Of a stretch of 35,670 nt of DNA, positions 25,166-33,844 are shown piece by piece (the first letter of the stretch is position 1; every line of letters starts with the position of its first letter). Position numbers and translations under genes: made by a program. This DNA is from Flavobacterium hydatis (GTDB lineage: Bacteria; Bacteroidota; Bacteroidia; Flavobacteriales; Flavobacteriaceae). The notes under the pieces are model-generated. The model was given only the letters and a program-made list of their open reading frames with translations, did no database searches and had not been told where the DNA came from. The DNA lies in assembly GCF_000737695.1 (NCBI RefSeq), contig NZ_JPRM01000046.1, forward strand, positions 1 to 35,670, read 5' to 3'.

Positions 25166-25203
25166 AATAAAAATTTTTAATTATTAATTTATTTATTTAT
25201 CCT

Positions 25204-25212
25204 GTAAATATA
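25204..25212 (-). promoter_or_regulatory. -7-like box upstream of main hcp
   Basis: On the minus strand TATATTTAC is one base from the TAnnTTTG consensus. It lies about 40 bases ahead of the hcp ATG in a 168-base AT-rich gap with no gene. Weak evidence, but the terminator behind hcp supports a dedicated promoter here. Confidence 0.35.
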
Positions 25213-25333
25213 TAAAAAAAATCTTATTATAATATATTTTTTAATAAAATTTTATTTACATTGCTAATATTTTAAGATTTAAACAATCAAAACATCGCTA
25301 AACCCTTGTATTTAGTACTCAGACGAGTAACTT

Positions 25334-25765
25334 TTATTTATAAGATAATGGTCCTACAAAAAAGTATCCTCTAAAATCAAAATCTCTATTGGTACTTTTT
25401 ATTGTTGCTTCAATAATAATATCAACTCTTTTTTTGGCTCTGCTCACATCATCGACTACATATTTTGCCTCAGATAACTCTACTTTTAGCTCATTAACTT
25501 TAATCCTTCCTTCATGAAGAAGTAATGATTGTTTCATCGTTTTAGAAATTATTTCTTTTAATGTATTTTCATTCATTAATAAATCAAAATCAATTTCCCA
25601 GATTTTAGAACCAAACGTTTCATCAAATTTGCATTCGCCAAAAGTGGTTGTTGCTAACAATATTACTTGTTGAGCAATCGAATGTTCGATAGAAGTTTTT
25701 TCTAACTCTTTTTTCTGAATTATTGCATTAAAGTCTATAGGCAGTTTATAAAAAGCTCCTTTCAT
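25334..25765 (-). CDS. tssE: T6SS baseplate protein TssE (gp25-like)
   Basis: This 143-residue gp25-like baseplate protein holds the sheath on the baseplate. Family features are the N-terminal SIEHSIAQQVILLATTTFGE (about 25-44), the acidic FDETFGSKIWEIDFD (about 47-61), where the conserved Glu contact is expected, and the final RRVDIIIEAT-like strand (here KKRVDIIIEATIKS). It starts 12 bases after the 237-aa gene, so the two are co-translated. It is followed by the hcp promoter gap. Confidence 0.85.
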   Translation of the reverse strand: MKGAFYKLPIDFNAIIQKKELEKTSIEHSIAQQVILLATTTFGECKFDETFGSKIWEIDFDLLMNENTLKEIISKTMKQSLLLHEGRIKVNELKVELSEAKYVVDDVSRAKKRVDIIIEATIKSTNRDFDFRGYFFVGPLSYK

Positions 25766-25777
25766 ATTTTATACTTT

Positions 25778-26491
25778 TTAAATGTAAATTAGCTTATCTG
25801 CTTGTCCTTGCTTGTTTGTTTCCATAGCTTTCGAAACTTGCTTTCTCTTAATTACATGAAGCTTTACTTTTGGCGTAAGCTTTAAAAACTTCTCTCGGTA
25901 TAGAATATCTCCTATAAATCGTTGTCCATTTTTTTCATCGACTATAACAAAATAACTTGTTCCTTTTTCGACTTTAAGTGTATTTATGTCTCCAGCAAAT
26001 ATTTGTATGTTTTGTGCTGAGTTTTGAAAGGTATAAGTAAGCACATCATGATTTAATTTTCTATATCTAGAAATATCAAATGTCTCTATCTCCTCTTTTA
26101 AAGGTTCAAAAGGAATATTTTCGAATAGGAAATTTTTAGTAGCTAAAAATTTTAATCCCAAGAAACTCCATAATCCTTTTTTGGTTGTTTGTTCTTTAAA
26201 GAAATAAGTATCTCGAGTAACTTTATATATTTCTCTTTCGTTTGTTTTATCATCTGTAACAATCATCTGATAAGTTGGTATCTCAATTTCAGCAGGAATT
26301 TCGGCACCTTTAAAATGTGTTTTTAAATTTACTGATCCTACTTGTTGCTCAGAGATTGTTATACTAATAGTATGTTGTTTCAAGGCAGAATCTGTGCGAA
26401 CAATAACTTTACCCTCGCCACTCCCGGCATAAAAAACAGAACCATCGTTATCCGTTAGTCCTAATGAAAGATTTAATTCTGGAATTGGCAT
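25778..26491 (-). CDS. Unknown T6SS-locus protein, 237 residues
   Basis: This protein has no signal peptide or membrane helix and looks beta-rich throughout (for example HTISITISEQQVGSVNLK at about 40-57), with a helical insert around WSFLGLKFLATKNFLFENI (about 107-125) and a basic C-terminus. I do not recognise a family. It sits directly before tssE, only 12 bases apart, among core genes, so it may be a cytoplasmic baseplate or spike accessory of the Bacteroidetes T6SS. An identity as one of the less-studied subtype iii components (for instance TssP) cannot be tested from sequence alone here. Confidence 0.6.
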   Translation of the reverse strand: MPIPELNLSLGLTDNDGSVFYAGSGEGKVIVRTDSALKQHTISITISEQQVGSVNLKTHFKGAEIPAEIEIPTYQMIVTDDKTNEREIYKVTRDTYFFKEQTTKKGLWSFLGLKFLATKNFLFENIPFEPLKEEIETFDISRYRKLNHDVLTYTFQNSAQNIQIFAGDINTLKVEKGTSYFVIVDEKNGQRFIGDILYREKFLKLTPKVKLHVIKRKQVSKAMETNKQGQADKLIYI

Positions 26492-26569
26492 ATTTAGATT
26501 TTTAAATAAATTAAACTTTAATTTTAAGAATACTTTTTACAAGTACTATTATGAAATTATAAACTCATT

Positions 26570-27094
26570 CTATCTTTTCCTGATTCTATACAATTTCAAA
26601 CATTTTAAATATTCTTTTATGTTTTTATTATCGATAGCACTTGGGCTAAACTCATAATCTCTTTTGAGTGTGTAAAATTTGATGGTATTAATATCATTAG
26701 CCATTAATTTCTTTATATCTCTCCTTGAGAGTTCCAAAGCTGCTGTCCCATCACAGTTTACTGCAAATGAATTTTTTAAGATATACATTTCGCCATTTTT
26801 AAAATAAATCTCCAATGGCTGTTGTTGTTTTACGCACACATTATCTGTGAAGATTTTAAAATATAAGTATATGCTACTTCTTCTTTTCCCGAGTTGAAAT
26901 ACTGCATATTCATAATCTTCATTAAAAACACGTAGCAAAATTGGTGTCGCACTTGCAAAAAGTTTACCCGAAAGCAATAATTCATTTTGCGAAATAGGGC
27001 AATCTAAAGTATCAATTGCTCTTATTTTTTGAGCCTCGGCCGAACTTGAAATTGAAAATAATGCGATTAAAAGTAAAATTTTAAGTACGTTCAT
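26570..27094 (-). CDS. Exported 174-residue protein in the T6SS locus, unknown
   Basis: A cleavable signal peptide (NVLKILLLIALFSISSSAEAQ, cut near residue 21) sends this protein to the periplasm. The mature part begins with IRAIDTLDCPISQNE and contains three Cys (about 32, 84 and 113), a beta-rich core, and a very basic C-terminus (KCLKLYRIRKR). It lies between the tssC terminator and the 237-aa gene. A periplasmic protein in the middle of the cytoplasmic tail genes might interact with the envelope complex, or modulate firing. Family not recognised. Confidence 0.6.
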   Translation of the reverse strand: MNVLKILLLIALFSISSSAEAQKIRAIDTLDCPISQNELLLSGKLFASATPILLRVFNEDYEYAVFQLGKRRSSIYLYFKIFTDNVCVKQQQPLEIYFKNGEMYILKNSFAVNCDGTAALELSRRDIKKLMANDINTIKFYTLKRDYEFSPSAIDNKNIKEYLKCLKLYRIRKR

Positions 27095-27143
27095 GAATTT
27101 GAATTATTTGGTTTGACCATTCAAAAGATCAATGTTTTGTTTA

Positions 27144-27178
27144 AAAAAGGAAACACAAAACTTATGTGTTTCCTTTTT
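27144..27178 (-). terminator. Intrinsic terminator behind tssC
   Basis: AAAAAGGAAACACA (27144-27157) and TGTGTTTCCTTTTT (27165-27178) form a perfect 14-bp stem with a 7-base loop. On the minus strand it is followed by a T-run. It begins 20 bases after the tssC stop and separates the tssK-O-B-C transcript from the following genes. Confidence 0.88.
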
Positions 27179-27197
27179 AGAATTTACTATAGAACAA

Positions 27198-28574
27198 TTA
27201 TTTTTGCTCGTAATCTGTATCCCATTCTGTTCCATCATCTCCTTTATGACCATCCATTTTTATAAGGAAATTTTTAGCCGGGAAATATGGTTTCATATGG
27301 ATATCCATATATATTCTATCCTTTTGGATTGGGTCTTGCTCAAATCTTCTGATTTCGAAGTTCTCAATCAATTTGTCTGGACCTGTAATACCATCAAGGA
27401 AAGCAACGATTTGATTCATGATTTCTTTACGAGTCTTAGCTGTAAAGTTTTCGAAAGCACGACGGTTAAGGAAATCCATTAATACTTTAGTCACGTAATC
27501 AAAAACACGAACTACTGAATAGGTTTGTAATCCTAAATTGTCTCCGCTAAATAAAGTTTTTGCAGAGAATGCCATTACTTTACCATACTCATTTACCATA
27601 GGAACTAATCCTAAGTTCTCAAGATTTGCAATTTCACTTTTCTTAAGGTCAAATTTAACTCCATCAACTTCATTGATTCCACCGAATTTTTTACCAGCAG
27701 TAACCTGAGACATTAATGTTTTGTATATTTTTCCTGCAAGTGCTGCAGATGGTGCGATGTGTAAATCTTCGTTTTCACCAATTTGGTCAAATCTTCCACG
27801 TCCTACTAACCAGTTACAAGTCATGATTACATTTGAGCGATATACATCTCCACCTGTTAAAGCAGCTGCATCAAACATTTCCATTACATCATCCGGTTCA
27901 TCTAAATGTTCGAAATCTGTAACTAACATTACTTTATTTTCATGTGCAATTTTTGCCCATTTTTCGATTACTTTGTTTGAACCTAAATAACCAGGAATAA
28001 CAAGAATACCGTAGTTATTTTTAAGATCTAAACGATCGTAATTATCTACTAATTCTGCGTGAATTGAATCAATAAAACGAGTATTATCAAGATCTTTTAA
28101 TTGCTCTAAATCAGCATTTACGATAGTTACATTTTTAACTTTATCAGTTTCAGTATTTTTGAAAAACAAAGCAACAGTTCTATATGCAGCTTCGATTTCT
28201 CTTGTATCTTCAACAGCTTTTACTAAGTTCTTTTTTAATAATACTTCAGACTCTTTGCATTTGTCTTCACTCTGAGCCACCATATCAGTCAAAGCCTCAT
28301 TGTTACTTAAAACCGAAGCCCAAAGTTCTAATGTTTTTAAAAGTGTTTCTCTTTCTTTGGCTTTGTTTACTTCTCCAAGGAAAATTTTTCTTCTTGCTTT
28401 TCTATCTGGATTTAGGTTTTGAATTCCTTCAATAGACATTTCTAACAAATCAAACCCACCATATTTAGCTAGTTTTTCAACGTTTTTCTCGATAGAAGAA
28501 CCTCCTGTTACTACTTTGCGTTCTAATACTGCAGTATCAACGTCATTACTTTTATATGCTTCTTTATTTGACAT
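27198..28574 (-). CDS. tssC: T6SS contractile sheath large subunit TssC
   Basis: This 458-residue protein is of the Bacteroidetes TssC type and pairs with TssB to build the contractile sheath around the Hcp tube. The N-terminal region (about 1-90) is helical. The sheath core follows with NNYGILVIPGYLGSNKVIEKWAKI (about 186-209) and a C-terminal insertion-type domain; the segment near 370-410 (VFDYVTKVLMDFLNRRAFENF) is typical of sheath proteins. It starts 24 bases after tssB. A strong terminator behind it ends this part of the cluster. Confidence 0.93.
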   Translation of the reverse strand: MSNKEAYKSNDVDTAVLERKVVTGGSSIEKNVEKLAKYGGFDLLEMSIEGIQNLNPDRKARRKIFLGEVNKAKERETLLKTLELWASVLSNNEALTDMVAQSEDKCKESEVLLKKNLVKAVEDTREIEAAYRTVALFFKNTETDKVKNVTIVNADLEQLKDLDNTRFIDSIHAELVDNYDRLDLKNNYGILVIPGYLGSNKVIEKWAKIAHENKVMLVTDFEHLDEPDDVMEMFDAAALTGGDVYRSNVIMTCNWLVGRGRFDQIGENEDLHIAPSAALAGKIYKTLMSQVTAGKKFGGINEVDGVKFDLKKSEIANLENLGLVPMVNEYGKVMAFSAKTLFSGDNLGLQTYSVVRVFDYVTKVLMDFLNRRAFENFTAKTRKEIMNQIVAFLDGITGPDKLIENFEIRRFEQDPIQKDRIYMDIHMKPYFPAKNFLIKMDGHKGDDGTEWDTDYEQK

Positions 28575-28598
28575 ACTTTCTATATTTTTTTAAATTTC

Positions 28599-29048
28599 TT
28601 ATTTATTCTCTTTCAATTCAGTAATTAGAGTTCCAAGGCTTTCTAATAATGCTTTCTTAGCATCTGCATCTTCTAATGCTGCTTTCAAGATTTTATTAGA
28701 TTTTAATTGGCGAATAATTTTTTGATATTGGTCTTTTTCAGTTTCCAAATCAGATAAAAATTTACTCTGTCCTGTGATTCCGTTTACACCAAAATCTCCT
28801 AAATTTTTAAACTTTAATGCTTCAACTTTCGTTGCTCCATCTGCTGTTTCAAAATTTACTTTTACTTCTGGCTTAAAATGTTCGAATGCTTTCTCTACAC
28901 TTGTAATTCCTTCTACCAATTCTGGTTTAACAGGTGCATCTACAGTTAGTTTTTGAGCAATAAGGGTTCTGTTTTGAGGGATTGCAATGATTGCTTCATC
29001 TGCATCTAATTTTACTTCATTACCTCCAATTCCATAATTTGACAACAT
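28599..29048 (-). CDS. tssB: T6SS contractile sheath small subunit TssB
   Basis: This 149-residue protein has the Bacteroidetes TssB features: N-terminal MLSNYGIGGNEVKLDADE, then VKVNFETADGATKVEALKFKNLGDFGVNGI (about 73-102), which includes the conserved F(K/R)xLxDFxP-type segment, and a C-terminal helix (about 108-148) that meshes with TssC. It lies between tssO and tssC. The function in the sheath is known for the family. Confidence 0.92.
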   Translation of the reverse strand: MLSNYGIGGNEVKLDADEAIIAIPQNRTLIAQKLTVDAPVKPELVEGITSVEKAFEHFKPEVKVNFETADGATKVEALKFKNLGDFGVNGITGQSKFLSDLETEKDQYQKIIRQLKSNKILKAALEDADAKKALLESLGTLITELKENK

Positions 29049-29101
29049 AATTTTAAATTTTAAATGATTAGTTTATTAATTCGTTTTATTCTAATTTCTT
29101 A

Positions 29102-29614
29102 TTATTGATTTTGATATATCTGACGACAAACATCTAAATCTCTACTTACTTTTTCTAACTCTTCTTTATACGTTTTAGCCGATTGATTCAAACTATCTAT
29201 TAAATGAGAGTTATGTGTAAGGCTTCTAATTTGTTTTTTATAATCAATAATGTTCTTGTATGCCAAAATCACATTGTTATATAGCTTTTTATTCTCAGTA
29301 GTATCTTTTGGAATTTTCTGATAGATATTGGCAATCATAACATTTGCCAAACGTTGCTGAAAATCGTTATCTACTTTTGGCGAATTAATAGAGTCAATTG
29401 TCATTCGTACACTATCAATTTTTACCGAAAAATTAGTTTGATAATCATATTCTCTTTTCATCATTTCATTCTCTGCTTTAAGCATTTTATTTTCGGCCAT
29501 AGGCATATAAAAATTAAATGATACTGCAATTAACATTACTGTAAAAGTTAGAATAAAAGCTACTAGAAAAGCTATAAATGCTTTCTGGCGTTCTGATTTG
29601 TTTAATACTTCCAT
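29102..29614 (-). CDS. tssO: T6SS transmembrane protein TssO (subtype iii)
   Basis: This 170-residue protein has a single membrane helix (about 14-34: FIAFLVAFILTFTVMLIAVSF), a short cytoplasmic start (EVLNKSERQKA), and a long periplasmic coiled-coil rich in Met, Lys and Glu (about 38-165). The layout and place between tssK and tssB fit TssO, one of the envelope-complex proteins that replace TssJLM in Bacteroidetes. The assignment rests on layout and position rather than on a sharp motif. Confidence 0.8.
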   Translation of the reverse strand: MEVLNKSERQKAFIAFLVAFILTFTVMLIAVSFNFYMPMAENKMLKAENEMMKREYDYQTNFSVKIDSVRMTIDSINSPKVDNDFQQRLANVMIANIYQKIPKDTTENKKLYNNVILAYKNIIDYKKQIRSLTHNSHLIDSLNQSAKTYKEELEKVSRDLDVCRQIYQNQ

Positions 29615-29637
29615 AATTTATATTACTGTTATTTTGT

Positions 29638-30807
29638 TTAGTCTTTTATAAAGAAACCATGTCGTTTTGGGTTATGAACAATATCTTTTTTGTCTGTTTC
29701 GGCAACAAATAATTCGATATTTTCTTTTTTCTTCCCTATATAATCCAGCTTACTCAAGGTCTCAAACAACTTCTCTATTCTTTGTAAAAAATTCATTGTT
29801 AAGCCAGCTGTTTTATCTATATGCACATGATCGTAACCTGTATTTATCAGTGATGTAAACAGTATTTCAAAATCTCCTTGCGAAATGTCACACCACTCTG
29901 CAAAATAATTTAGTAACTCTTCTTTTCCTGCTCCAGATTTCGAATCGATAAAGTTTTTCATCACTCTCGCAAAAGATACGACTGTACTTAACATCGCTGC
30001 TGGATGCTGGTGCAGAGAGAACCAACGAAATTGAGTTAAACAATTCCCTAAATAATATCCTGTATTATCTGCCAATTCCATCATTGTATGTGCCAAAACA
30101 CCTGTTTGCTGAACTCTATTAATTTTTTGAGAAATTTGTACAGAGTAAATTTCTATCTGTCCAAACGAACGTGCAATTTGTGCTTGCATATCGACTAATT
30201 TTGGATGACAGGTTACTGTAACTGACGACGGGATATAAGCCTCATCCAGAACAGTTGTATCTCCTACCAAAACTTTACCAATGGCCAAATAAAATCCTCC
30301 ATATCCAATTCCTGATCGAAACTCATCGGCCTTGATTAAGTGTAATTTATATTCTGGTTGTGTATACGGATATCTTGGCGGAACTTCGTCTGGATCTGGC
30401 TCTCCAAACGGAATTCTTTTTTTAGAATTAACCGATATACAGGCTAACAGTTCTAATTGTTCTCCTTCTTTTATTTGGTAAGTATCCTCTGGATAAGGAA
30501 CCTGAAGATCTAATGTATCTGTATTAGTCTTACTAATCTCGATTCTAGATCCATTTGGAGTAACGGCATGACATTCTTCTACACGTACACGAAGTAGTTT
30601 ATGATTATCAATTCCTAACGTAATTTTTGTCGATTCTCTGTTCTGATTTCCCAAATCCAGTAATCCATAACTCATAGGTGTTGTATGAATTCCGATTGCA
30701 TCATTTACCAATTCAGAAACATTATCCTGCATCGATAAGAAATGACTTTTGTTTATCTTCATCCCATCAATCCAGTTAACGGGAAAATGATTCAATTTTT
30801 CTATCAT
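29638..30807 (-). CDS. tssK: T6SS baseplate connector TssK
   Basis: TssK (389 residues; proteobacterial members about 445) links the baseplate to the envelope complex. The N-terminal shell domain starts with PVNWIDGMKINKSHFLSMQD (about 9-28), the TssK pattern of W-x-EGM/DGM followed by HF. The middle is helical (about 205-330). The C-terminal domain, which contacts the membrane complex and is diverged in Bacteroidetes, is reduced here. It lies directly ahead of tssO and after the TPR protein. Confidence 0.9.
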   Translation of the reverse strand: MIEKLNHFPVNWIDGMKINKSHFLSMQDNVSELVNDAIGIHTTPMSYGLLDLGNQNRESTKITLGIDNHKLLRVRVEECHAVTPNGSRIEISKTNTDTLDLQVPYPEDTYQIKEGEQLELLACISVNSKKRIPFGEPDPDEVPPRYPYTQPEYKLHLIKADEFRSGIGYGGFYLAIGKVLVGDTTVLDEAYIPSSVTVTCHPKLVDMQAQIARSFGQIEIYSVQISQKINRVQQTGVLAHTMMELADNTGYYLGNCLTQFRWFSLHQHPAAMLSTVVSFARVMKNFIDSKSGAGKEELLNYFAEWCDISQGDFEILFTSLINTGYDHVHIDKTAGLTMNFLQRIEKLFETLSKLDYIGKKKENIELFVAETDKKDIVHNPKRHGFFIKD

Positions 30808-30851
30808 AATTCTTTATTTATTTTTTATTGGAAATATAATTTTGTTATTTC

Positions 30852-32018
30852 TTATCCTCTTATTTTACTTTTTACTCTAGTTATTGCATTGTCATAAACA
30901 ACATTCTCTTTTAGGTCTTTGGCAAGATTGTAATAGTTTAATGCCTCTTCAAAATCATTATCGTTTTCGAATATCTTGGCTATGTTATAATATGCACTCG
31001 CTTTGGTCGTGTTTATCGAATTACCAGCGGCATAGGTTATTGCTTTTCTGTTGGCATAAATAGCTTCTGCTTTATATCCTTTTTTAATGTACATAAGACC
31101 TAAATTCCCATAAGCTTGTCCGAATACTGGATTGTATTCTAAGGCTTGTTTATAAAAATTTAAAGCTCCATCTATATCTTTAGCCTGATAAGCTAAATCT
31201 CCTTTTGTGTTTAATTGAAGGGCTCTTTTTCTGTCTTCATTAGATACATATACTTCTTCTTCAGTATCTCCATTATATGAATCATCAATACCTACTTCTT
31301 GTTCTGTTTTTGAGATGATAGTATTGATATCGATGATTTCTCCGTTTTCATTTATTTTGAATAAATTCCACACATTGCCTTTTTTGTTTTTTGGTATGTA
31401 ATATGTTTTAACCAATGATTGTCCTACATACACAAATACTTTTGCTCCACTTGCCGAAAGTTGATACGAATTCATATCTTCTTTATTAGAATAATCGTGA
31501 ACAAAATAATGATAGCTTTCTCCGAATTTTTTATTCTCAATCGTTATCGTTTCTGGGCCATAACTATCCGTATCATCTACATCTAGGTTAGCCATATTTC
31601 CTTTTTTGTGTTGAAAGTATATATGATTACCCTTAAAACTTAAATGAGAATCTAAATCCTCGGGATATTTCCCCCAGTTTAAAACAATTCTCATTCCGTC
31701 TAGATTTTTCATTACTGGGCTCAATGCATACGTTAAATCATTACACGGGCATTTTACCACAAGGCTCGAATAATTTTCTTTTTTAATAATTAATAAGGTA
31801 TTCGAGTCATCTTGAAAACCTCCATTAATTGTTGTTCTTCCCTGAGCATTAGTAAATCTTTTGGCAGATGATTCACCATTACGCTGAATCATTACTTCGG
31901 CATTGTCTAATACTTTATCTTTCTCTACAGCAGATAAAACTTGTATGGATATATCTTGTGCATTAACATTTACACAAAAAGCAAGTACTAAAAAGAGTAC
32001 CGAAAAATTTATCTTCAT
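30852..32018 (-). CDS. Exported YfaP-like and TPR protein of the T6SS locus
   Basis: This 388-residue protein has a cleavable signal peptide (about 1-20, ending VNAQ). Next comes a carboxypeptidase-regulatory-like beta-sandwich (about 23-100), then a YfaP/DUF2135-like domain with LNWGKYPEDLDSHL at 113-126, and three or four TPR repeats (about 262-375). It is thus a periplasmic scaffold. As the first gene of the tssK-O-B-C operon it probably belongs to the envelope part of the subtype iii system, as one of the proteins named TssP or TssQ; the exact letter is not clear to me. Confidence 0.75.
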   Translation of the reverse strand: MKINFSVLFLVLAFCVNVNAQDISIQVLSAVEKDKVLDNAEVMIQRNGESSAKRFTNAQGRTTINGGFQDDSNTLLIIKKENYSSLVVKCPCNDLTYALSPVMKNLDGMRIVLNWGKYPEDLDSHLSFKGNHIYFQHKKGNMANLDVDDTDSYGPETITIENKKFGESYHYFVHDYSNKEDMNSYQLSASGAKVFVYVGQSLVKTYYIPKNKKGNVWNLFKINENGEIIDINTIISKTEQEVGIDDSYNGDTEEEVYVSNEDRKRALQLNTKGDLAYQAKDIDGALNFYKQALEYNPVFGQAYGNLGLMYIKKGYKAEAIYANRKAITYAAGNSINTTKASAYYNIAKIFENDNDFEEALNYYNLAKDLKENVVYDNAITRVKSKIRG

Positions 32019-32220
32019 TTTATATTATTTGTTTACTTTTTATTAATTCTAAAATGCATTAACCAGACTTATTAAATAAGTTTATTTGGGTTAAATACAA
32101 GCAATGGCGCGCAATGAGCCCATATTATCCAGAAAATATTTACCTTACAATTTATTTACTTTAAATATTTTTATGATTACTTAATTGTTCCTAATATCCG
32201 AAGAACCTTGATTTATGATA

Positions 32221-32688
32221 TTACATAGAATCATTAACTGAATCTCCAACATCTTCACTTGTAATGCAATCCTCTTTTGTTCCTTTAATTGTTTTTATGC
32301 TTTTAAAATTCAATTTATTCACAAAATATTTAACAACTGTTGACGATCCATCATATGTAATTTCCCATTTAGATATGCCTTTATCTTTATCTATCCATTG
32401 AAATCTATAATATGATTTTTCTAATTTATCCGTAAATAAACTTATCCCATCATTGCTTTGTTTTATATGGTCGATTTTCATATTACTATCTTCCATTATT
32501 CCTTTTTCAAAAATTGAATCTCTAGAAGTTTCAATTCTTTCTCCGTCATAGCCACAATCTACAAGTACAAATTCATTTCCTTTTTGTTTAACCTCTAACC
32601 AAGTTCCTATATAACCTTCACTACTATCTTCTGATTTACAAGATATTATTATGCTCAACAGAAATAGAACAAATACTAATTTTCTCAC
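32221..32688 (-). CDS. Small lipoprotein, unknown (right-edge array)
   Basis: This 155-residue lipoprotein has a signal MRKLVFVLFLLSIIISC (Cys17). It starts with GTG at 32688; its first codons parallel those of the lipoprotein at 34735 (MRKLV), which supports the start. The mature part begins with KSEDSSEGYIGTWLEV and is beta-rich, like a small lipocalin-type barrel (GTW near 29). It follows the other lipoproteins of the array on the same strand. Orphan immunity protein is possible but unproven. Confidence 0.65.
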   Translation of the reverse strand: MRKLVFVLFLLSIIISCKSEDSSEGYIGTWLEVKQKGNEFVLVDCGYDGERIETSRDSIFEKGIMEDSNMKIDHIKQSNDGISLFTDKLEKSYYRFQWIDKDKGISKWEITYDGSSTVVKYFVNKLNFKSIKTIKGTKEDCITSEDVGDSVNDSM

Positions 32689-32753
32689 TTTATAATTTTA
32701 TCTTTTTACGTTTAATCATAAGAACTTATTATTTTAAAATTTGCCAAATCAGT

Positions 32754-33710
32754 TTAATAAGTCTGTATAGTTCCATCCGAATTGACTATATATTTTGCCG
32801 AAAGCTTATTCTTCTTTTTATAAATTTTATCAAAAACAGAAACTATTAACCCCTTATCAATAATAAATGTCTTGCTAACAATATCTACATCTTCTGGAGC
32901 TTCTCCGTCAGGATACTGCCCAATTAATTGATTAGCTATAATTTTATTATCTCTCACATTCATCAAATAAGTTGTTGAAAGATAATCCTGTACTTCATCT
33001 CTTATTATAAAAACATAAGTGCTAAAATCTAAACCTAAATTATCTATGCAATAAATTATATCTGGTGCATTTTTATTTATTTTACTGTTAATCAATAATA
33101 CTATTGATGACAATTCATCACTTTTATAAGAAGGGAATTTTTCGTCGCATATTGTATTTTCTTTCAAGTAGCATAAATCCATATATTTCTCATAATCAAA
33201 AGGAAGTTCCACTTTCTTTTCAGATATAGCGGTTTCATTTTTATTACTTTTTCTATATAATGTTGCTAATTTAGGTGAGTAGTATTCTCCTTTAGGTGAT
33301 TTAATAACTTTCCACTCAATATAATTTTTAAAAATTTTAATTTCTGCTTTTCCTTTTTTAGCTCCAAAAAAACTATCAAAACTTAGCTGAATTTTATCCT
33401 TTACAATTAAGCCTTTTATGTTATTTATATCATCAACATCACAATCAAGTTTGCTTCCATTATTATAAACCGCACAATATTGTCCAAATACCGAATCCTT
33501 CTCAATTTTCTTAATCTTTATTGTAAACTCTTGAGATTTATCATCTGATCTCCAATTCCAAACACCAATTATATTCTTTGAATCCGCTTGAATATTGTTA
33601 TTGACAATTTCATTTTTGTTATCGTTGCCATAATCAATATCTTTTTTTATCTCTTTATTTCTACATGAAGTAAAAAAAATAATTACAATAGCAATCTTTA
33701 AATATTTCAT
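32754..33710 (-). CDS. Lipoprotein, paralogue of the next array member (array 2)
   Basis: This 318-residue lipoprotein has a signal peptide ending IIFFTSC (Cys16). Residues about 45-150 form a lipocalin-like region (GVWNWRSDDKSQEFTIKI). The C-terminal half (about 168-318) is homologous to that of the gene at 33845: a Tyr and two Cys in KYMDLCYLKENTICDEKFPSY (166-190 region), then a shared YKKKN and VNSDGTI near the end. Unknown function; perhaps an envelope protein or immunity protein. It lies downstream of the first tail-hairpin repeat. Confidence 0.65.
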   Translation of the reverse strand: MKYLKIAIVIIFFTSCRNKEIKKDIDYGNDNKNEIVNNNIQADSKNIIGVWNWRSDDKSQEFTIKIKKIEKDSVFGQYCAVYNNGSKLDCDVDDINNIKGLIVKDKIQLSFDSFFGAKKGKAEIKIFKNYIEWKVIKSPKGEYYSPKLATLYRKSNKNETAISEKKVELPFDYEKYMDLCYLKENTICDEKFPSYKSDELSSIVLLINSKINKNAPDIIYCIDNLGLDFSTYVFIIRDEVQDYLSTTYLMNVRDNKIIANQLIGQYPDGEAPEDVDIVSKTFIIDKGLIVSVFDKIYKKKNKLSAKYIVNSDGTIQTY

Positions 33711-33734
33711 AACATTTTTATTTATTCATAATTT

Positions 33735-33807
33735 CCCCAACTAGCAAAAAAAGCATTCTTGCTAGCTGAGGCTTTTCTTTTCAATACGTCAATGATCTTA
33801 TTATTTT
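33735..33807 (-). repeat. Gene-tail plus hairpin repeat, copy A
   Basis: Read on the minus strand, 33807-33762 could code NNKIIDVLKSLS followed by TAG. The stop is part of a 13-bp stem with two G-U pairs (33759-33771 with 33735-33747). A second copy lies at 34803-34875; over the 46 coding-like bases there are four differences, all transitions. The intergenic frame is open for only about a dozen codons, so it looks like the detached end of a duplicated gene, with its hairpin. Confidence 0.65.
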
Positions 33808-33844
33808 AACAAGTATTAATCTAATAAAATACTTTTCTAAACCA

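Noticed and set aside
27132..27482. Plus-strand frame covering the tssC end and terminator
   Set aside because: It runs across the terminator hairpin and the conserved tssC 3' end; a chance frame.
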